Assembly (NCBI RefSeq): GCF_001598435.1
Contig: NZ_BCYY01000014.1
Location: 62,001-126,000 of the forward strand
DNA from: Sphingomonas pituitosa NBRC 102491
GTDB lineage: Bacteria; Pseudomonadota; Alphaproteobacteria; Sphingomonadales; Sphingomonadaceae
Length of the DNA stretch: 64,000 bases
Reading direction: 5' to 3'
Shown here piece after piece: positions 18,891 through 26,726 of this stretch. Below the pieces are notes generated by a model. It did not search any database. It worked only from the letters and a program-made list of their open reading frames with translations, and was not told the DNA's origin. The position numbers were made by a program, and so were the translations under genes. The stretch's first letter is position 1. The number at the start of each line of letters is the position of its first letter.

Positions 18891-19568
18891 GTGCGCGTGC
18901 TGATGATCGAGGACGACCAGCCGCTCGCGACCGCGCTGACCGAGGCGCTGAAGCGGCGCGGGGTGCAGAGCGACGTCGCCGCCAATCTGGCGGATGGCCG
19001 GCAGATGCTGGCCGCAGCCCGCTATGCAGCGCTGTTGCTCGACCTCGGCCTGCCGGACGGGGACGGGCTGGCGCTGATCCGCAGCCTGCGCGCGCAGAGC
19101 GATCCGATCCCGGTCATCGCCGTGTCGGCCCGCAGCGCGCTCGACGCGCGGATCGCGGGGCTGAACGCCGGGGCTGACGATTATGTCGTCAAGCCGTTCG
19201 ACGTCGACGAACTCACCGCCCGGCTGCACGCCGTGCTGCGCCGGCAGGGCGCGCTGGCCGGCGCCGAGCTGTGCTTCGGCAATGTCCGCTTCGATACCGT
19301 CTCGGGCGATCTGGTGGTCGGCGAGGCGCCGGTGCTCCTCACCGCCCGCGAGCGCCAGTTCGCCGCGCTGCTGCTCCGCCGCTTCGGCCAGGTGGTGAGC
19401 AAGCAGCTTGCCGAGGACCAGCTCTACGGCCTTACCGAGCCGGTCGGGTCGAACGCACTCGAGGTGCAGGCCTATCGCCTTCGCCGCAAGCTGGAGGCGG
19501 CGGGCGCGACGCTGCGGATCGAGACCATCCGCGGCGTGGGCTATATGATGCGCGACGCCGCCGCTTGA
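18891..19568 (+). CDS. OmpR/PhoB-family response regulator
   Basis: A 225-residue DNA-binding response regulator. The receiver domain has the acidic pair Glu7-Asp8-Asp9, phosphoacceptor Asp51 in LLLDLGLPDGDG, the Ser/Thr switch position in VIAVSARSA and Lys in DDYVVKPFD. The winged-helix output domain spans about residues 125-222 (LLTARERQFAALLLRRFGQVV, NALEVQAYRLRRKLEAAG, IRGVGYMM). GTG 18891 is the start; GGGAAG lies about ten bases before it. It is divergent from the metal efflux operon across a 109-base gap and 35 bases upstream of its kinase, so it probably controls efflux in response to metal. That role is inferred from position only. Confidence 0.92.
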   Translation: MRVLMIEDDQPLATALTEALKRRGVQSDVAANLADGRQMLAAARYAALLLDLGLPDGDGLALIRSLRAQSDPIPVIAVSARSALDARIAGLNAGADDYVVKPFDVDELTARLHAVLRRQGALAGAELCFGNVRFDTVSGDLVVGEAPVLLTARERQFAALLLRRFGQVVSKQLAEDQLYGLTEPVGSNALEVQAYRLRRKLEAAGATLRIETIRGVGYMMRDAAA

Positions 19569-19603
19569 TGGCGGGCCCGCGCGCGTTCGGCTAGACCGGC
19601 GGC

Positions 19604-20974
19604 ATGAAGTTCTGGCCGCGCTCGCTGATCGCCCGCATCCTGTTGCTCGAACTGGGCGCGATCGCGATCGCCGCGGTGGCGCTGCCGATGCTGCTCACCT
19701 CGTTCCTCCGTACCGAGGCGAACCGGTACGAACGGCGGATCCTGGGCGAGCAGGCGCGCGCGATCGCGCACGGCATCAGCGGCGGCGCCAGCGGCCCCGC
19801 GGTTCGGCTCGACCCTACGCTCGCCCATCTCTATGCCTCGCCCTATGACGGGCGCGCCTTCGTCGTCGCGGATGCGGGCGGCCGGACGCTCGCCGCAAGT
19901 CCCTATGCCGATCTCGTGCCGTGGCGCGATGCCCCGCGCGCGGCGGCGCAGGCCGCGTTTCGTGCGGGCGCGTTCGTGGGGATCAGCCAGCCGGTGCGGG
20001 TCGGCACGCGCCGCGTCTGGGTGATCGTGACGCAGGATCGCACCGGCCCCGGCGCGATCCTCGACGACGTGGTCCACGGCTTCATCCGCCGCTATGATCC
20101 GGTGCTTGTCTCGATCCTGCTGTTGCTGCCGCTGATCAACAGCGCGTTGATCGCCCGGCTGTTCTTCGCGGTCCGCGACGCCTCGCGCCAGGCCCAGGCG
20201 ATCGGCCCCCACAATCTGGACGTGCGGATCGAGGAAGCGGGGCTGCCGCTGGAGGTAGCACCGCTGGCGCATGCGACCAACGATCTGCTGGCGCGGCTGC
20301 AGGCAAGCTTCCGCAACCAGTCCGAATTCGTCGCCAATGTCGCGCACGAGCTGCGCACGCCGCTCACCGTGCACCGGGTGGAGCTCGAAGCAGTCGACGA
20401 TCCCGCCCTCCGCGCGCGGCTGCGCCAGTCGGCTGAACGGCTGGGCCATGTTGTCGCGCAGCTGCAGGACCTCGCCACGCTGGAGGTGATGGCGGACGAC
20501 CGGTTCGAGACCTTCGACGCCCGGCTGCTCGTGCAGGAGACCGTCGGCCTGCACGCACCGCAGATCCTGGCGGCCGGCGACACGATCGGGGTGGATGCCC
20601 CGGCTGCGCCGGTGCTGGTGCGGGGCAATCCGGTGCTCGCGGGCCTGGCCCTCGCCAACCTGGTGACCAATGCCAGCCGGCACACGCCCCCGGGCACCGC
20701 GATCGAAATACTGGTGGCGCCGGACGGCGTGATGCTCGTTCGCGACGACGGGCCCGGCATCGCCGCCTCCAATCCGCAGGACGCGACGGAACGCTATTGG
20801 CGCGCTGACCACCAGCGCTCGGACGGCGCCGGACTGGGCCTGTCGATCGTCCGCCGCATCATGGAGGTGCACAAGGGCCGGTTGACCGTGCAGAGCCGGC
20901 CCGGAGAAGGTACCTGCGTCTCGCTGCGCTTTCCGCTCGCGCCCGGCGCGGGCGGGATCACCAGCCCGTCGTGA
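19604..20974 (+). CDS. Sensor histidine kinase
   Basis: A 456-residue membrane histidine kinase. Two membrane helices (about residues 10-30 and 166-188) bracket a periplasmic sensor of about 135 residues. The H-box FVANVAHELRTPLTVH has the phosphorylated His248. The ATPase domain shows the N-box LALANLVTNASRHTP, G1 DDGPGI and G2 GAGLGLSIV. The sensor region carries no His/Cys cluster that would identify a metal. It follows its response regulator. The last 17 bases overlap the 3' end of the convergent TonB receptor gene, so the two transcripts are antisense there. Confidence 0.92.
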   Translation: MKFWPRSLIARILLLELGAIAIAAVALPMLLTSFLRTEANRYERRILGEQARAIAHGISGGASGPAVRLDPTLAHLYASPYDGRAFVVADAGGRTLAASPYADLVPWRDAPRAAAQAAFRAGAFVGISQPVRVGTRRVWVIVTQDRTGPGAILDDVVHGFIRRYDPVLVSILLLLPLINSALIARLFFAVRDASRQAQAIGPHNLDVRIEEAGLPLEVAPLAHATNDLLARLQASFRNQSEFVANVAHELRTPLTVHRVELEAVDDPALRARLRQSAERLGHVVAQLQDLATLEVMADDRFETFDARLLVQETVGLHAPQILAAGDTIGVDAPAAPVLVRGNPVLAGLALANLVTNASRHTPPGTAIEILVAPDGVMLVRDDGPGIAASNPQDATERYWRADHQRSDGAGLGLSIVRRIMEVHKGRLTVQSRPGEGTCVSLRFPLAPGAGGITSPS

Positions 20975-23348
20975 TGCCGATCCTCAGGTTGCGCGGGCGC
21001 AGCGGCGTCATCTGCTCGCGCAGGCTGAGGCTGAACGGGTTGCCGAACGCGAACTGGTTTGCGCGGCGATCGGTGAGATTGCCCAGGGTGACGCTCAGCT
21101 CCGCCTTGCCCAGCCGCACCGCCGCAAAGGCGTCGGCGGTCCAGTAGCGGCCCTGGCTCACGTCGAGAAAGTCGCCCGTGCCGAGCACCGAACGGCCGGT
21201 ATAGTTTACCGAAAGGCCGATCCGCGGCTGCGCGGTCCGCGCCTCCCATGCATAGGATAGCCCCATATGCGCGGCGAAGGGCGGCGTTTCGGGCAATCGC
21301 CGGTTGTTGCGCTTGGACAGGTCCGCGATCGGGCCTTCGACGTGATTGTCGGTGAACAGGAACGAGGCCTGGGCGCGCAGGCCCCGCAGCGGCACCCAGT
21401 CGAGATTGCCCTCCACCGCCAGGATCTTCGCATCGCCGATATTGGCGGTGTAGGGCTGACCGTGCTGGGTGATCAGATCGGCCTGGACATTCTCCCACCA
21501 GGCGGTCGAGATGCTGCCCGATGCCGCCAGGCCGGTCGCCCCGCGCCGCAGCTTGCGCAGCCCCGCCTCCGCGACGGTGATCGCGTCCGACTTGTAATCG
21601 GCCACGCGGCCCACCCCCGGCGCGACCGCGATGCCGCCGGTGCGATAGCCGGTCTGGAACCGCGCGAAGAGCGCAAGGTCCGATGCGAGCTGCCAGGAGG
21701 CGGCCACCGTGGGGTCCAGGCGCCGCGTCAGCCGCCCCTTCACGAAGTTGGACGGTCGCGCCTGCGCCGAGGGATCGCCGTCGGTACGCGCCACCGAATA
21801 GCGGGCGCCCGCGGTAACCGAGAAGCGCCGGCTGAGCGCGAAGGTCGTCTCGCCAAAGGCGGATCCCGCGTTCGTCACGTTGGTGACGCCGACGATGCTC
21901 GCGTCGAAACCGGCCTGCGCGACGCTGCGGGTCAGCACGTCGCGGTCGCTTACCAGCGTGAAGCCCACCACCCAGCTGTTCCCGTTCGGCAGCGAGTGCG
22001 ACAGCCGCGCCTCCTGGCTGAGCAGCAGCTTGTCGTGGTTGGCGCGGTAGATCGTGCGCGGGCTCAGCACGACCCCGCGCGCGCTGCGCAACGTCGCGTC
22101 GAACGTCTCGCGCGTTTCATAGCCGGCGACCCCGCTCGCCCAGAGGAAGCGGAGGCCGCTGTCCCAGTTCTTGCTGACGACCAGCCGCCCGAACAACAGC
22201 CGGTTGTCGAACGGCTGGGCCAGCAGCGTGCGGCGGACCAGCGCCCCTTCCCGCCGCTCGGCATATTGTCCGTCGGCGGCATCGATCCACTGCCCGGCAC
22301 CGCTCGCTTCCACCTGCCAGCCCGGCCCCGGCACGACGCGCAGGGCGGCGCGCAGGCCTGCCGTGTTGCTGCGGTTCACGTCCCGGCCCTTGCGGTCCGC
22401 ATCCTGCAGATAGCCGCCTTCGCGGATCCGGTAGCCCACCAGCCGCACGCCCGCCATGTCCGGCAGCAGCGGCAGGTTCAGCATGCCGGCCAGATCATAG
22501 CCGGGTTCCGCACCGCCGGTGGCGGTAATGCCGGCGGTGGCGGCGGTGGCGACATGCTGCAGGTCGACCGGGTTGGAGGTGAGCCGGATCACCCCGCCGA
22601 TTGCGCCCGATCCGTAGAGCGTGCCCTGCGGCCCCTCCAGCACCTCGACGCTGGCCATGTCGTACAGCCGCAGGCCCGGCTCCGGCCCCGAATAGTTGAG
22701 CTGGACGTCGTCGAGATAGACGCTGGTCGGCGCCTGGGTACTGCCGTTGAAGCTGCTGTCGGCGATGCCGCGGATGAACACCTTGTTGCGCCCCGCGCCC
22801 AACTGCGTGCTCTGCAGGATCGGCACCTGGTGCGCGGCATCGCTCAGGGTGCCGGTCGCGGCGCCCGGCAGCGCGGTGGAGCCGGCGACCTGGTTGAGGC
22901 TGCCCGGATAGCGCAGCAACGTAATCCGCTGCTTGCTGGCGGTGACGACGATGTCCGGGTCCGGCACGGGCGGCGGGGGCGCCGGCCGCGAGGGGGCGGG
23001 CGCGGGCCTGCGCGCAGGGCGGACCGCGGCACGCTCGATCCGATAGCCGCCGCCGGCAAGATGGTGCGCGCGATAGCCCGTTCCCTTCAGCAGCTGCTGC
23101 AAGGCGGCATCGACGCTGCGCGCATTGCGAACGGCAGGGGTGCGGATCGATCGCAGCCCCGGATCCGTGCTGACGATGTCGGTGCCCGTCAGCCGCGCGA
23201 GCTGCCCGATGGCAACGTCCAGCGTGGCGGCGGGAAGGACAATGGCAGGTTGCTGGGCAAGCGCCGGCGTCGCCGGCAGCGCCAGGGCGAGCGCGAGACT
23301 AAGGCGCGTTCGGCCCCTGCTCCGCCAGAATCCACTGCCCCCCGTCAC
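20958..23348 (-). CDS. TonB-dependent receptor with STN signalling domain
   Basis: A 796-residue outer-membrane receptor of the FecA/FpvA transducer type. The signal peptide ends at TPALA. An STN domain (about residues 33-105: PAATLDVAIGQLARLTGTDIV, AALQQLLKGTGYRA) is followed by a proline-rich linker. The plug starts at DPDIVVTASKQR and contains NKVFIRGIADSSFNGST and VEVLEGPQGTLYGSGAIGG. The 22-strand barrel ends in the C-terminal Trp required for barrel assembly. The STN domain implies that ligand binding is signalled to the FecR-like protein encoded just upstream. Ligand unknown; iron-siderophore is the usual case. The GTG start overlaps the FecR gene by 50 bases. Confidence 0.92.
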   Translation of the reverse strand: MTGGSGFWRSRGRTRLSLALALALPATPALAQQPAIVLPAATLDVAIGQLARLTGTDIVSTDPGLRSIRTPAVRNARSVDAALQQLLKGTGYRAHHLAGGGYRIERAAVRPARRPAPAPSRPAPPPPVPDPDIVVTASKQRITLLRYPGSLNQVAGSTALPGAATGTLSDAAHQVPILQSTQLGAGRNKVFIRGIADSSFNGSTQAPTSVYLDDVQLNYSGPEPGLRLYDMASVEVLEGPQGTLYGSGAIGGVIRLTSNPVDLQHVATAATAGITATGGAEPGYDLAGMLNLPLLPDMAGVRLVGYRIREGGYLQDADRKGRDVNRSNTAGLRAALRVVPGPGWQVEASGAGQWIDAADGQYAERREGALVRRTLLAQPFDNRLLFGRLVVSKNWDSGLRFLWASGVAGYETRETFDATLRSARGVVLSPRTIYRANHDKLLLSQEARLSHSLPNGNSWVVGFTLVSDRDVLTRSVAQAGFDASIVGVTNVTNAGSAFGETTFALSRRFSVTAGARYSVARTDGDPSAQARPSNFVKGRLTRRLDPTVAASWQLASDLALFARFQTGYRTGGIAVAPGVGRVADYKSDAITVAEAGLRKLRRGATGLAASGSISTAWWENVQADLITQHGQPYTANIGDAKILAVEGNLDWVPLRGLRAQASFLFTDNHVEGPIADLSKRNNRRLPETPPFAAHMGLSYAWEARTAQPRIGLSVNYTGRSVLGTGDFLDVSQGRYWTADAFAAVRLGKAELSVTLGNLTDRRANQFAFGNPFSLSLREQMTPLRPRNLRIGITTGW

Positions 23349-24246
23349 GTCGCCACGTTGCCCCGATCAGTTCCGCCAGGCGCGGCACGTCGCGATCGGC
23401 GACGCCGGAGAAGTGAACGACACCGGTGAACGGCCTTTCCGAGAGCATCCCGCGCAGGGCAATGTCGGTGCCGTAGAGCCGTTTCAGCGCCCCTGCAACC
23501 TCGCCCAGGGGTTGCCCCGCGAAGCTCAGGCGACCGCTGCGCCAGCCGCCTACCAGCGCCGGCGCGATGCGCGTCCGGGCAAGGTCCGCACCATCGTCGC
23601 GTGCCGAGAGGGCGTCGCCGGCGCGCAGCGTCACCGCCGAGGCGCCCGGCTGGAACGCCACCGCCCCTTCGGACACGGCGACCCGGACGCGACCGTCGAG
23701 ATGCGCGACGTTGAACACCGTGCCCAGATCCTGCACCGCGACCCCGCCCACCTTCAGCGTGAAGGCCTTGGCGGCATCGTGGCGGACATGGAACAGCGCC
23801 TCGCCACGGTCGAGCGTCGCGACGCGCGGGTCACGGCGGTCCAGCGTCAGTTGCGTCCCGCCGCTCAGTTCGATCTTCGTGCCGTCGTCCAGTGCCACTG
23901 CCCGGCGCTCGCCATCGCGGGTGGCGACCTGATAGGTCTGCGCGGCAGGCCGCATCGCCGGCACCAGCGCGAGCGCGACGGCAGCGGCAGCGGCGGCCCC
24001 GCCCGTCCACCACAGCCAGCGCCGCGGCGCTGGCCGATTGTCGTTCCCGGCAATCGGCGCGGGTTCGGGGAAGCGGGTCTCGCCGAGGATCCGGTCGGTC
24101 GCCGCGACGCGATCATAGGCGTCGGCATGCGCCGGGCTCTCCTCCAGCCAGGCGATGAACGCCGCCCAGTCGGCCTCGTCCGCCTCCGCCAGCCGCAGCT
24201 GCCAGGCAATCGCCGTCTCGATCGCGTCTGCCGTCTCAACCTGCAC
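23299..24246 (-). CDS. FecR-type anti-sigma factor / signal relay
   Basis: A 315-residue inner-membrane regulator. The cytoplasmic N-terminal domain (ETAIAWQLRLAEADEADWAAFIAWL) binds the sigma factor, with tryptophans in the usual FecR positions. A single membrane segment follows near residues 78-97. The periplasmic FecR domain (YQVATRDGERRAVALDDGTKIELSGGTQL, GEALFHVRHD) and a C-terminal secretin-like part (FTGVVHFSGVADRDVPRLAELIG) receive the signal from the receptor STN domain. Start GTG 24246 is chosen because AGGGAAAGGGG lies about nine bases upstream. It overlaps the sigma gene by 11 bases, so the two are translationally coupled. Confidence 0.88.
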   Translation of the reverse strand: MQVETADAIETAIAWQLRLAEADEADWAAFIAWLEESPAHADAYDRVAATDRILGETRFPEPAPIAGNDNRPAPRRWLWWTGGAAAAAAVALALVPAMRPAAQTYQVATRDGERRAVALDDGTKIELSGGTQLTLDRRDPRVATLDRGEALFHVRHDAAKAFTLKVGGVAVQDLGTVFNVAHLDGRVRVAVSEGAVAFQPGASAVTLRAGDALSARDDGADLARTRIAPALVGGWRSGRLSFAGQPLGEVAGALKRLYGTDIALRGMLSERPFTGVVHFSGVADRDVPRLAELIGATWRRDGGQWILAEQGPNAP

Positions 24247-24793
24247 GGTCGGAACCCCTTTCCCTATCGAGACGACGCGCTTCGGCCGAATCCACACCGC
24301 CGGAATCGAGCCGCTCCTGAATTTTCCTGTACGCCCGCTGCAACAGCTTCTCGACGCCGCTCACGCTGATGCCGAGCTGCTCGGCGATCGCGCGCTGCGG
24401 CTGCGCCTCCAGGCGAAACAGGCGTAGCGCCGTGGCCATGCGTTCGGGCATCTCGCCGATCGCCGCCTCCACCGCCTGCCATTCACGGCGGGCGACCAAA
24501 GCCCGTTCGGCATCGGGCACTTCGTCGGCGCCCGGCTGCGCTTCGACCCAGCCGGCGTCGCGACTGCCGCGACGGCCTGCGGCGATCCGCCGGTCGGTCG
24601 CGAGATTGGCGGCGATGCGGTAGAGGAAGGCCGCGGGCTGGGCGATCGGCTGCTCCGCCAGCTGGTCGATCCGCAGCCACATGTCCTGCAGCGCGTCCTC
24701 GGCGTCGTCGCGATTGCCGAGCCGCGCGACGAGCAGGCGCAGCAACATCGGTCGCTGTGCGAGGAACACCGCCTTCAACCCGTCAGCACCCAC
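24236..24793 (-). CDS. ECF sigma factor, FecI-like
   Basis: A 185-residue extracytoplasmic-function sigma factor. Region 2 (LLRLLVARLGNRDDAEDALQDMWLRI, AAFLYRIAANLATDRRI) and region 4 (ATALRLFRLEAQPQRAIAEQLGISVSGVEKLLQRA) are both intact. A GTG start is preceded by GGGGGATCGG. It stands first in a sigma-FecR-receptor trio, the standard order for cell-surface signalling. Unusually, the gene lies only 24 bases downstream of a sugar deacetylase gene on the same strand, so it may be read from the promoter of the glycosyltransferase genes as well as from its own. Confidence 0.92.
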   Translation of the reverse strand: MGADGLKAVFLAQRPMLLRLLVARLGNRDDAEDALQDMWLRIDQLAEQPIAQPAAFLYRIAANLATDRRIAAGRRGSRDAGWVEAQPGADEVPDAERALVARREWQAVEAAIGEMPERMATALRLFRLEAQPQRAIAEQLGISVSGVEKLLQRAYRKIQERLDSGGVDSAEARRLDRERGSDRAG

Positions 24794-24817
24794 CCGAATC
24801 CGATCCCCCGACGAGCG

Positions 24818-25621
24818 TCAGGCCGGAAACGCCAGCCCCTCCGCCACAGCCATGTCGGCGATCGGCAATCGGTGCAAGGCCTTGGCTTCCACTATTCGAG
24901 CGGCCGCGATGCCGTCGCCGGCACGCTCGCCCGCGCCGGGATGGCACATCACGAGGTGCATCGGCCCTGGGCGACGCAGGAAGCGCGGGAACAGCGCGGC
25001 ATAGTCGCCGCGGAAATCATAATGGCCGGCAAAGCCCTGGTTCGTCCGCAGCCCGAGCGCGGCCGCAGCGGCGCGCAGGCCGCGACTGTGCCACGCGCTG
25101 CCGATCGCCTTGCCGGTGAACGGGCGCGACAGCATCGCCGCCGTGCCGTCGGTGCAGTCGCGCACCCAGGCCCCCGGGGCACGCGCCGCCGTCTCGGCCA
25201 GCACGAGATCGCGGATGCCGGGCAGCACATGGACATGCTGGTGCCCGTCGACAAAGGCGGGCGGGCGCCGCAGCGCCGAGAAGAAGGCGTCGAACTGCGC
25301 CGAGATCTCGGTCGCCACTTCGTCGAGCGGCACGGTCCAGCGGGCCGCCGTCCGCGCCAGCGGATCGACCCTGGGCATGCGGCCGCCCGGTGCGAAGCGC
25401 GGCATGGCGGTGCGCGGTGCCTCCTCGGTCAGCGTCAGGTGCAGCCCGATTTCGACATGCGGCGGCAGATCCGCGAGCATTCGCGCGTCCTCCGCCCAGC
25501 CCGGCATCACCGCCATGCAGCTGATCGCGTTGATCTTGCCGGCCCGGGCCAGGGTGACGACGGCAGCGCTGATCGCCGGCGAATAGGCGAAATCGTCAGA
25601 GCAGAGAATGAGACGGGACAA
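24818..25621 (-). CDS. ChbG/HpnK (YdjC)-family carbohydrate deacetylase
   Basis: A 267-residue deacetylase predicted to remove N-acetyl from an amino sugar. Metal-site residues are Asp10 in LCSDDFAYS, His61 in GLHLTLT and His127 in FVDGHQHVHVLPG; HLVMCHPG near the C-terminus is also typical. The start is a TTG at 25621: the sequence matches the family from LSRLILCSDD onward, no ATG is suitable, and GAAGGA lies eight bases upstream. It overlaps the GT2 gene end by 26 bases, so the pair is coupled. Relatives act on lipid-linked amino sugars (NaxD, LgmC), glucosaminyl-hopanoids (HpnK) or chito-oligosaccharides (ChbG). The neighbouring glycosyltransferases favour a lipid-linked substrate. Confidence 0.85.
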   Translation of the reverse strand: MSRLILCSDDFAYSPAISAAVVTLARAGKINAISCMAVMPGWAEDARMLADLPPHVEIGLHLTLTEEAPRTAMPRFAPGGRMPRVDPLARTAARWTVPLDEVATEISAQFDAFFSALRRPPAFVDGHQHVHVLPGIRDLVLAETAARAPGAWVRDCTDGTAAMLSRPFTGKAIGSAWHSRGLRAAAAALGLRTNQGFAGHYDFRGDYAALFPRFLRRPGPMHLVMCHPGAGERAGDGIAAARIVEAKALHRLPIADMAVAEGLAFPA

Positions 25622-26459
25622 GCACCGGTCCTTCGAGATGCTGATACTGGCGCTCGCGCATGCGATTGCTGAGCAGGCGGCGGCGCTGCAGGCGGCGCGC
25701 GAGGAAGGTGTAGAAGAACCAGTCCCCGGCGATCGGCGCCGCGGCCGAATAGAGCAAGCGTTCGAAGAGCGTCCAGCGGATCGAATCCCGGTCCCGCTCG
25801 CGCGGCGACGGCATGCACCACATCGCATCCGAATAGCCCATGCGGCCCTTGCGCATCACGCGGTGGATCACCTCGTGGTCCTCGAGCACGAAATTCCAGC
25901 GCGCCGCGTCGAAGCCGCCCGCCGCCCGCAGGCTGCGCGTGCAGAAGGCCATGCCGGCGCCGCCGGCATGGCATTGCCGGGGCAGCAGCCGCGCCGCCGC
26001 GAGGAAGCGCCGCGCCTCCAGCAGGCGGCCCGCCTCGCCGGTCTCGGGCGCGATGAAATAGGCCCCGGCGACGACATGGCCCGGCTGCGACAGGATCGCT
26101 TCGGCCGCTTCCAGATAATGGCTCGGGTACACCGTATCCGCATCGCAGGTCGCCACCCAGCGCGTCCGCACCCAGGCGAGCCCGGCCCGCAGCGCCGCGA
26201 CCTTGCCCGGGGTGCGCTCGGTGATCAGCAGATAGTCGAGCCGGTGCTTCCGGCATGCCGCCTCGGCCACCGCCGCGCTGCCATCGGTCGAGCCATTGTC
26301 GACCAGCACCAGCGTGAAGCCGGTGGCCTGGCGGGCAAGGCTTTCGATCGTCGCGGGAAGATAGTCGCGCTCGTTGAAGAACGGGATCAGCACCGTCCAG
26401 GCAAGGCCGGAGCCCTGCGGCGCGCCGTCAAACGGGTCCTTCGAAAGATCCAGAAACAT
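25596..26459 (-). CDS. Family 2 glycosyltransferase
   Basis: A 287-residue GT-A fold glycosyltransferase. WTVLIPFFNERDYL opens the nucleotide-binding domain, DNGSTDG is at residues 54-60, the metal-binding DxD is CDADT at 105-109, and the acceptor/base region FVLEDHEVIHR has Glu193-Asp194. No convincing membrane helix is present; polyprenyl-phosphate glycosyltransferases normally have one or two at the C-terminus, so it is probably peripheral. ATG 26459 is taken as start; an in-frame GTG at 26471 is possible. The coupled deacetylase suggests that it transfers an N-acetylated hexosamine that is then deacetylated. Confidence 0.85.
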   Translation of the reverse strand: MFLDLSKDPFDGAPQGSGLAWTVLIPFFNERDYLPATIESLARQATGFTLVLVDNGSTDGSAAVAEAACRKHRLDYLLITERTPGKVAALRAGLAWVRTRWVATCDADTVYPSHYLEAAEAILSQPGHVVAGAYFIAPETGEAGRLLEARRFLAAARLLPRQCHAGGAGMAFCTRSLRAAGGFDAARWNFVLEDHEVIHRVMRKGRMGYSDAMWCMPSPRERDRDSIRWTLFERLLYSAAAPIAGDWFFYTFLARRLQRRRLLSNRMRERQYQHLEGPVLVPSHSLL

Positions 26460-26620
26460 CGCTGCGATCACCCCATCGATTCGATCGGGCGCAGGAGACC
26501 GCTGCCAGAATCAGCACGCAGCCAACGAATTGGCGCCGGCTGATCCCTGGCTGACCAGTACTTCCCCACCCGATCGAAAGACGACGCCTTGGCGGCCGAT
26601 CCACACCGCATCCGGATAAA

Positions 26621-26632
26621 AATTTCGAAATT
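26621..26632. promoter_or_regulatory. Palindrome between divergent glycosyltransferase genes
   Basis: The 267-base gap between the GT2 gene and the ArnT-like gene contains AATTTCGAAATT, a perfect 12-base palindrome in an AT-rich patch (about 26610-26640). It lies about 160 bases from the GT2 start and 95 bases from the ArnT-like start, so a protein bound there could influence both. No convincing -35/-10 pair was found beside it, and a 12-base palindrome can occur by chance. Confidence 0.3.
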
Positions 26633-26726
26633 CTTAATCGGGGGTCGCATGACGATATGGCGGCAACGATTCCGCACCGGCTTGCACAAAAATATCGCGC
26701 ATGACTCAGCGGGTGGCCGCGACTAG

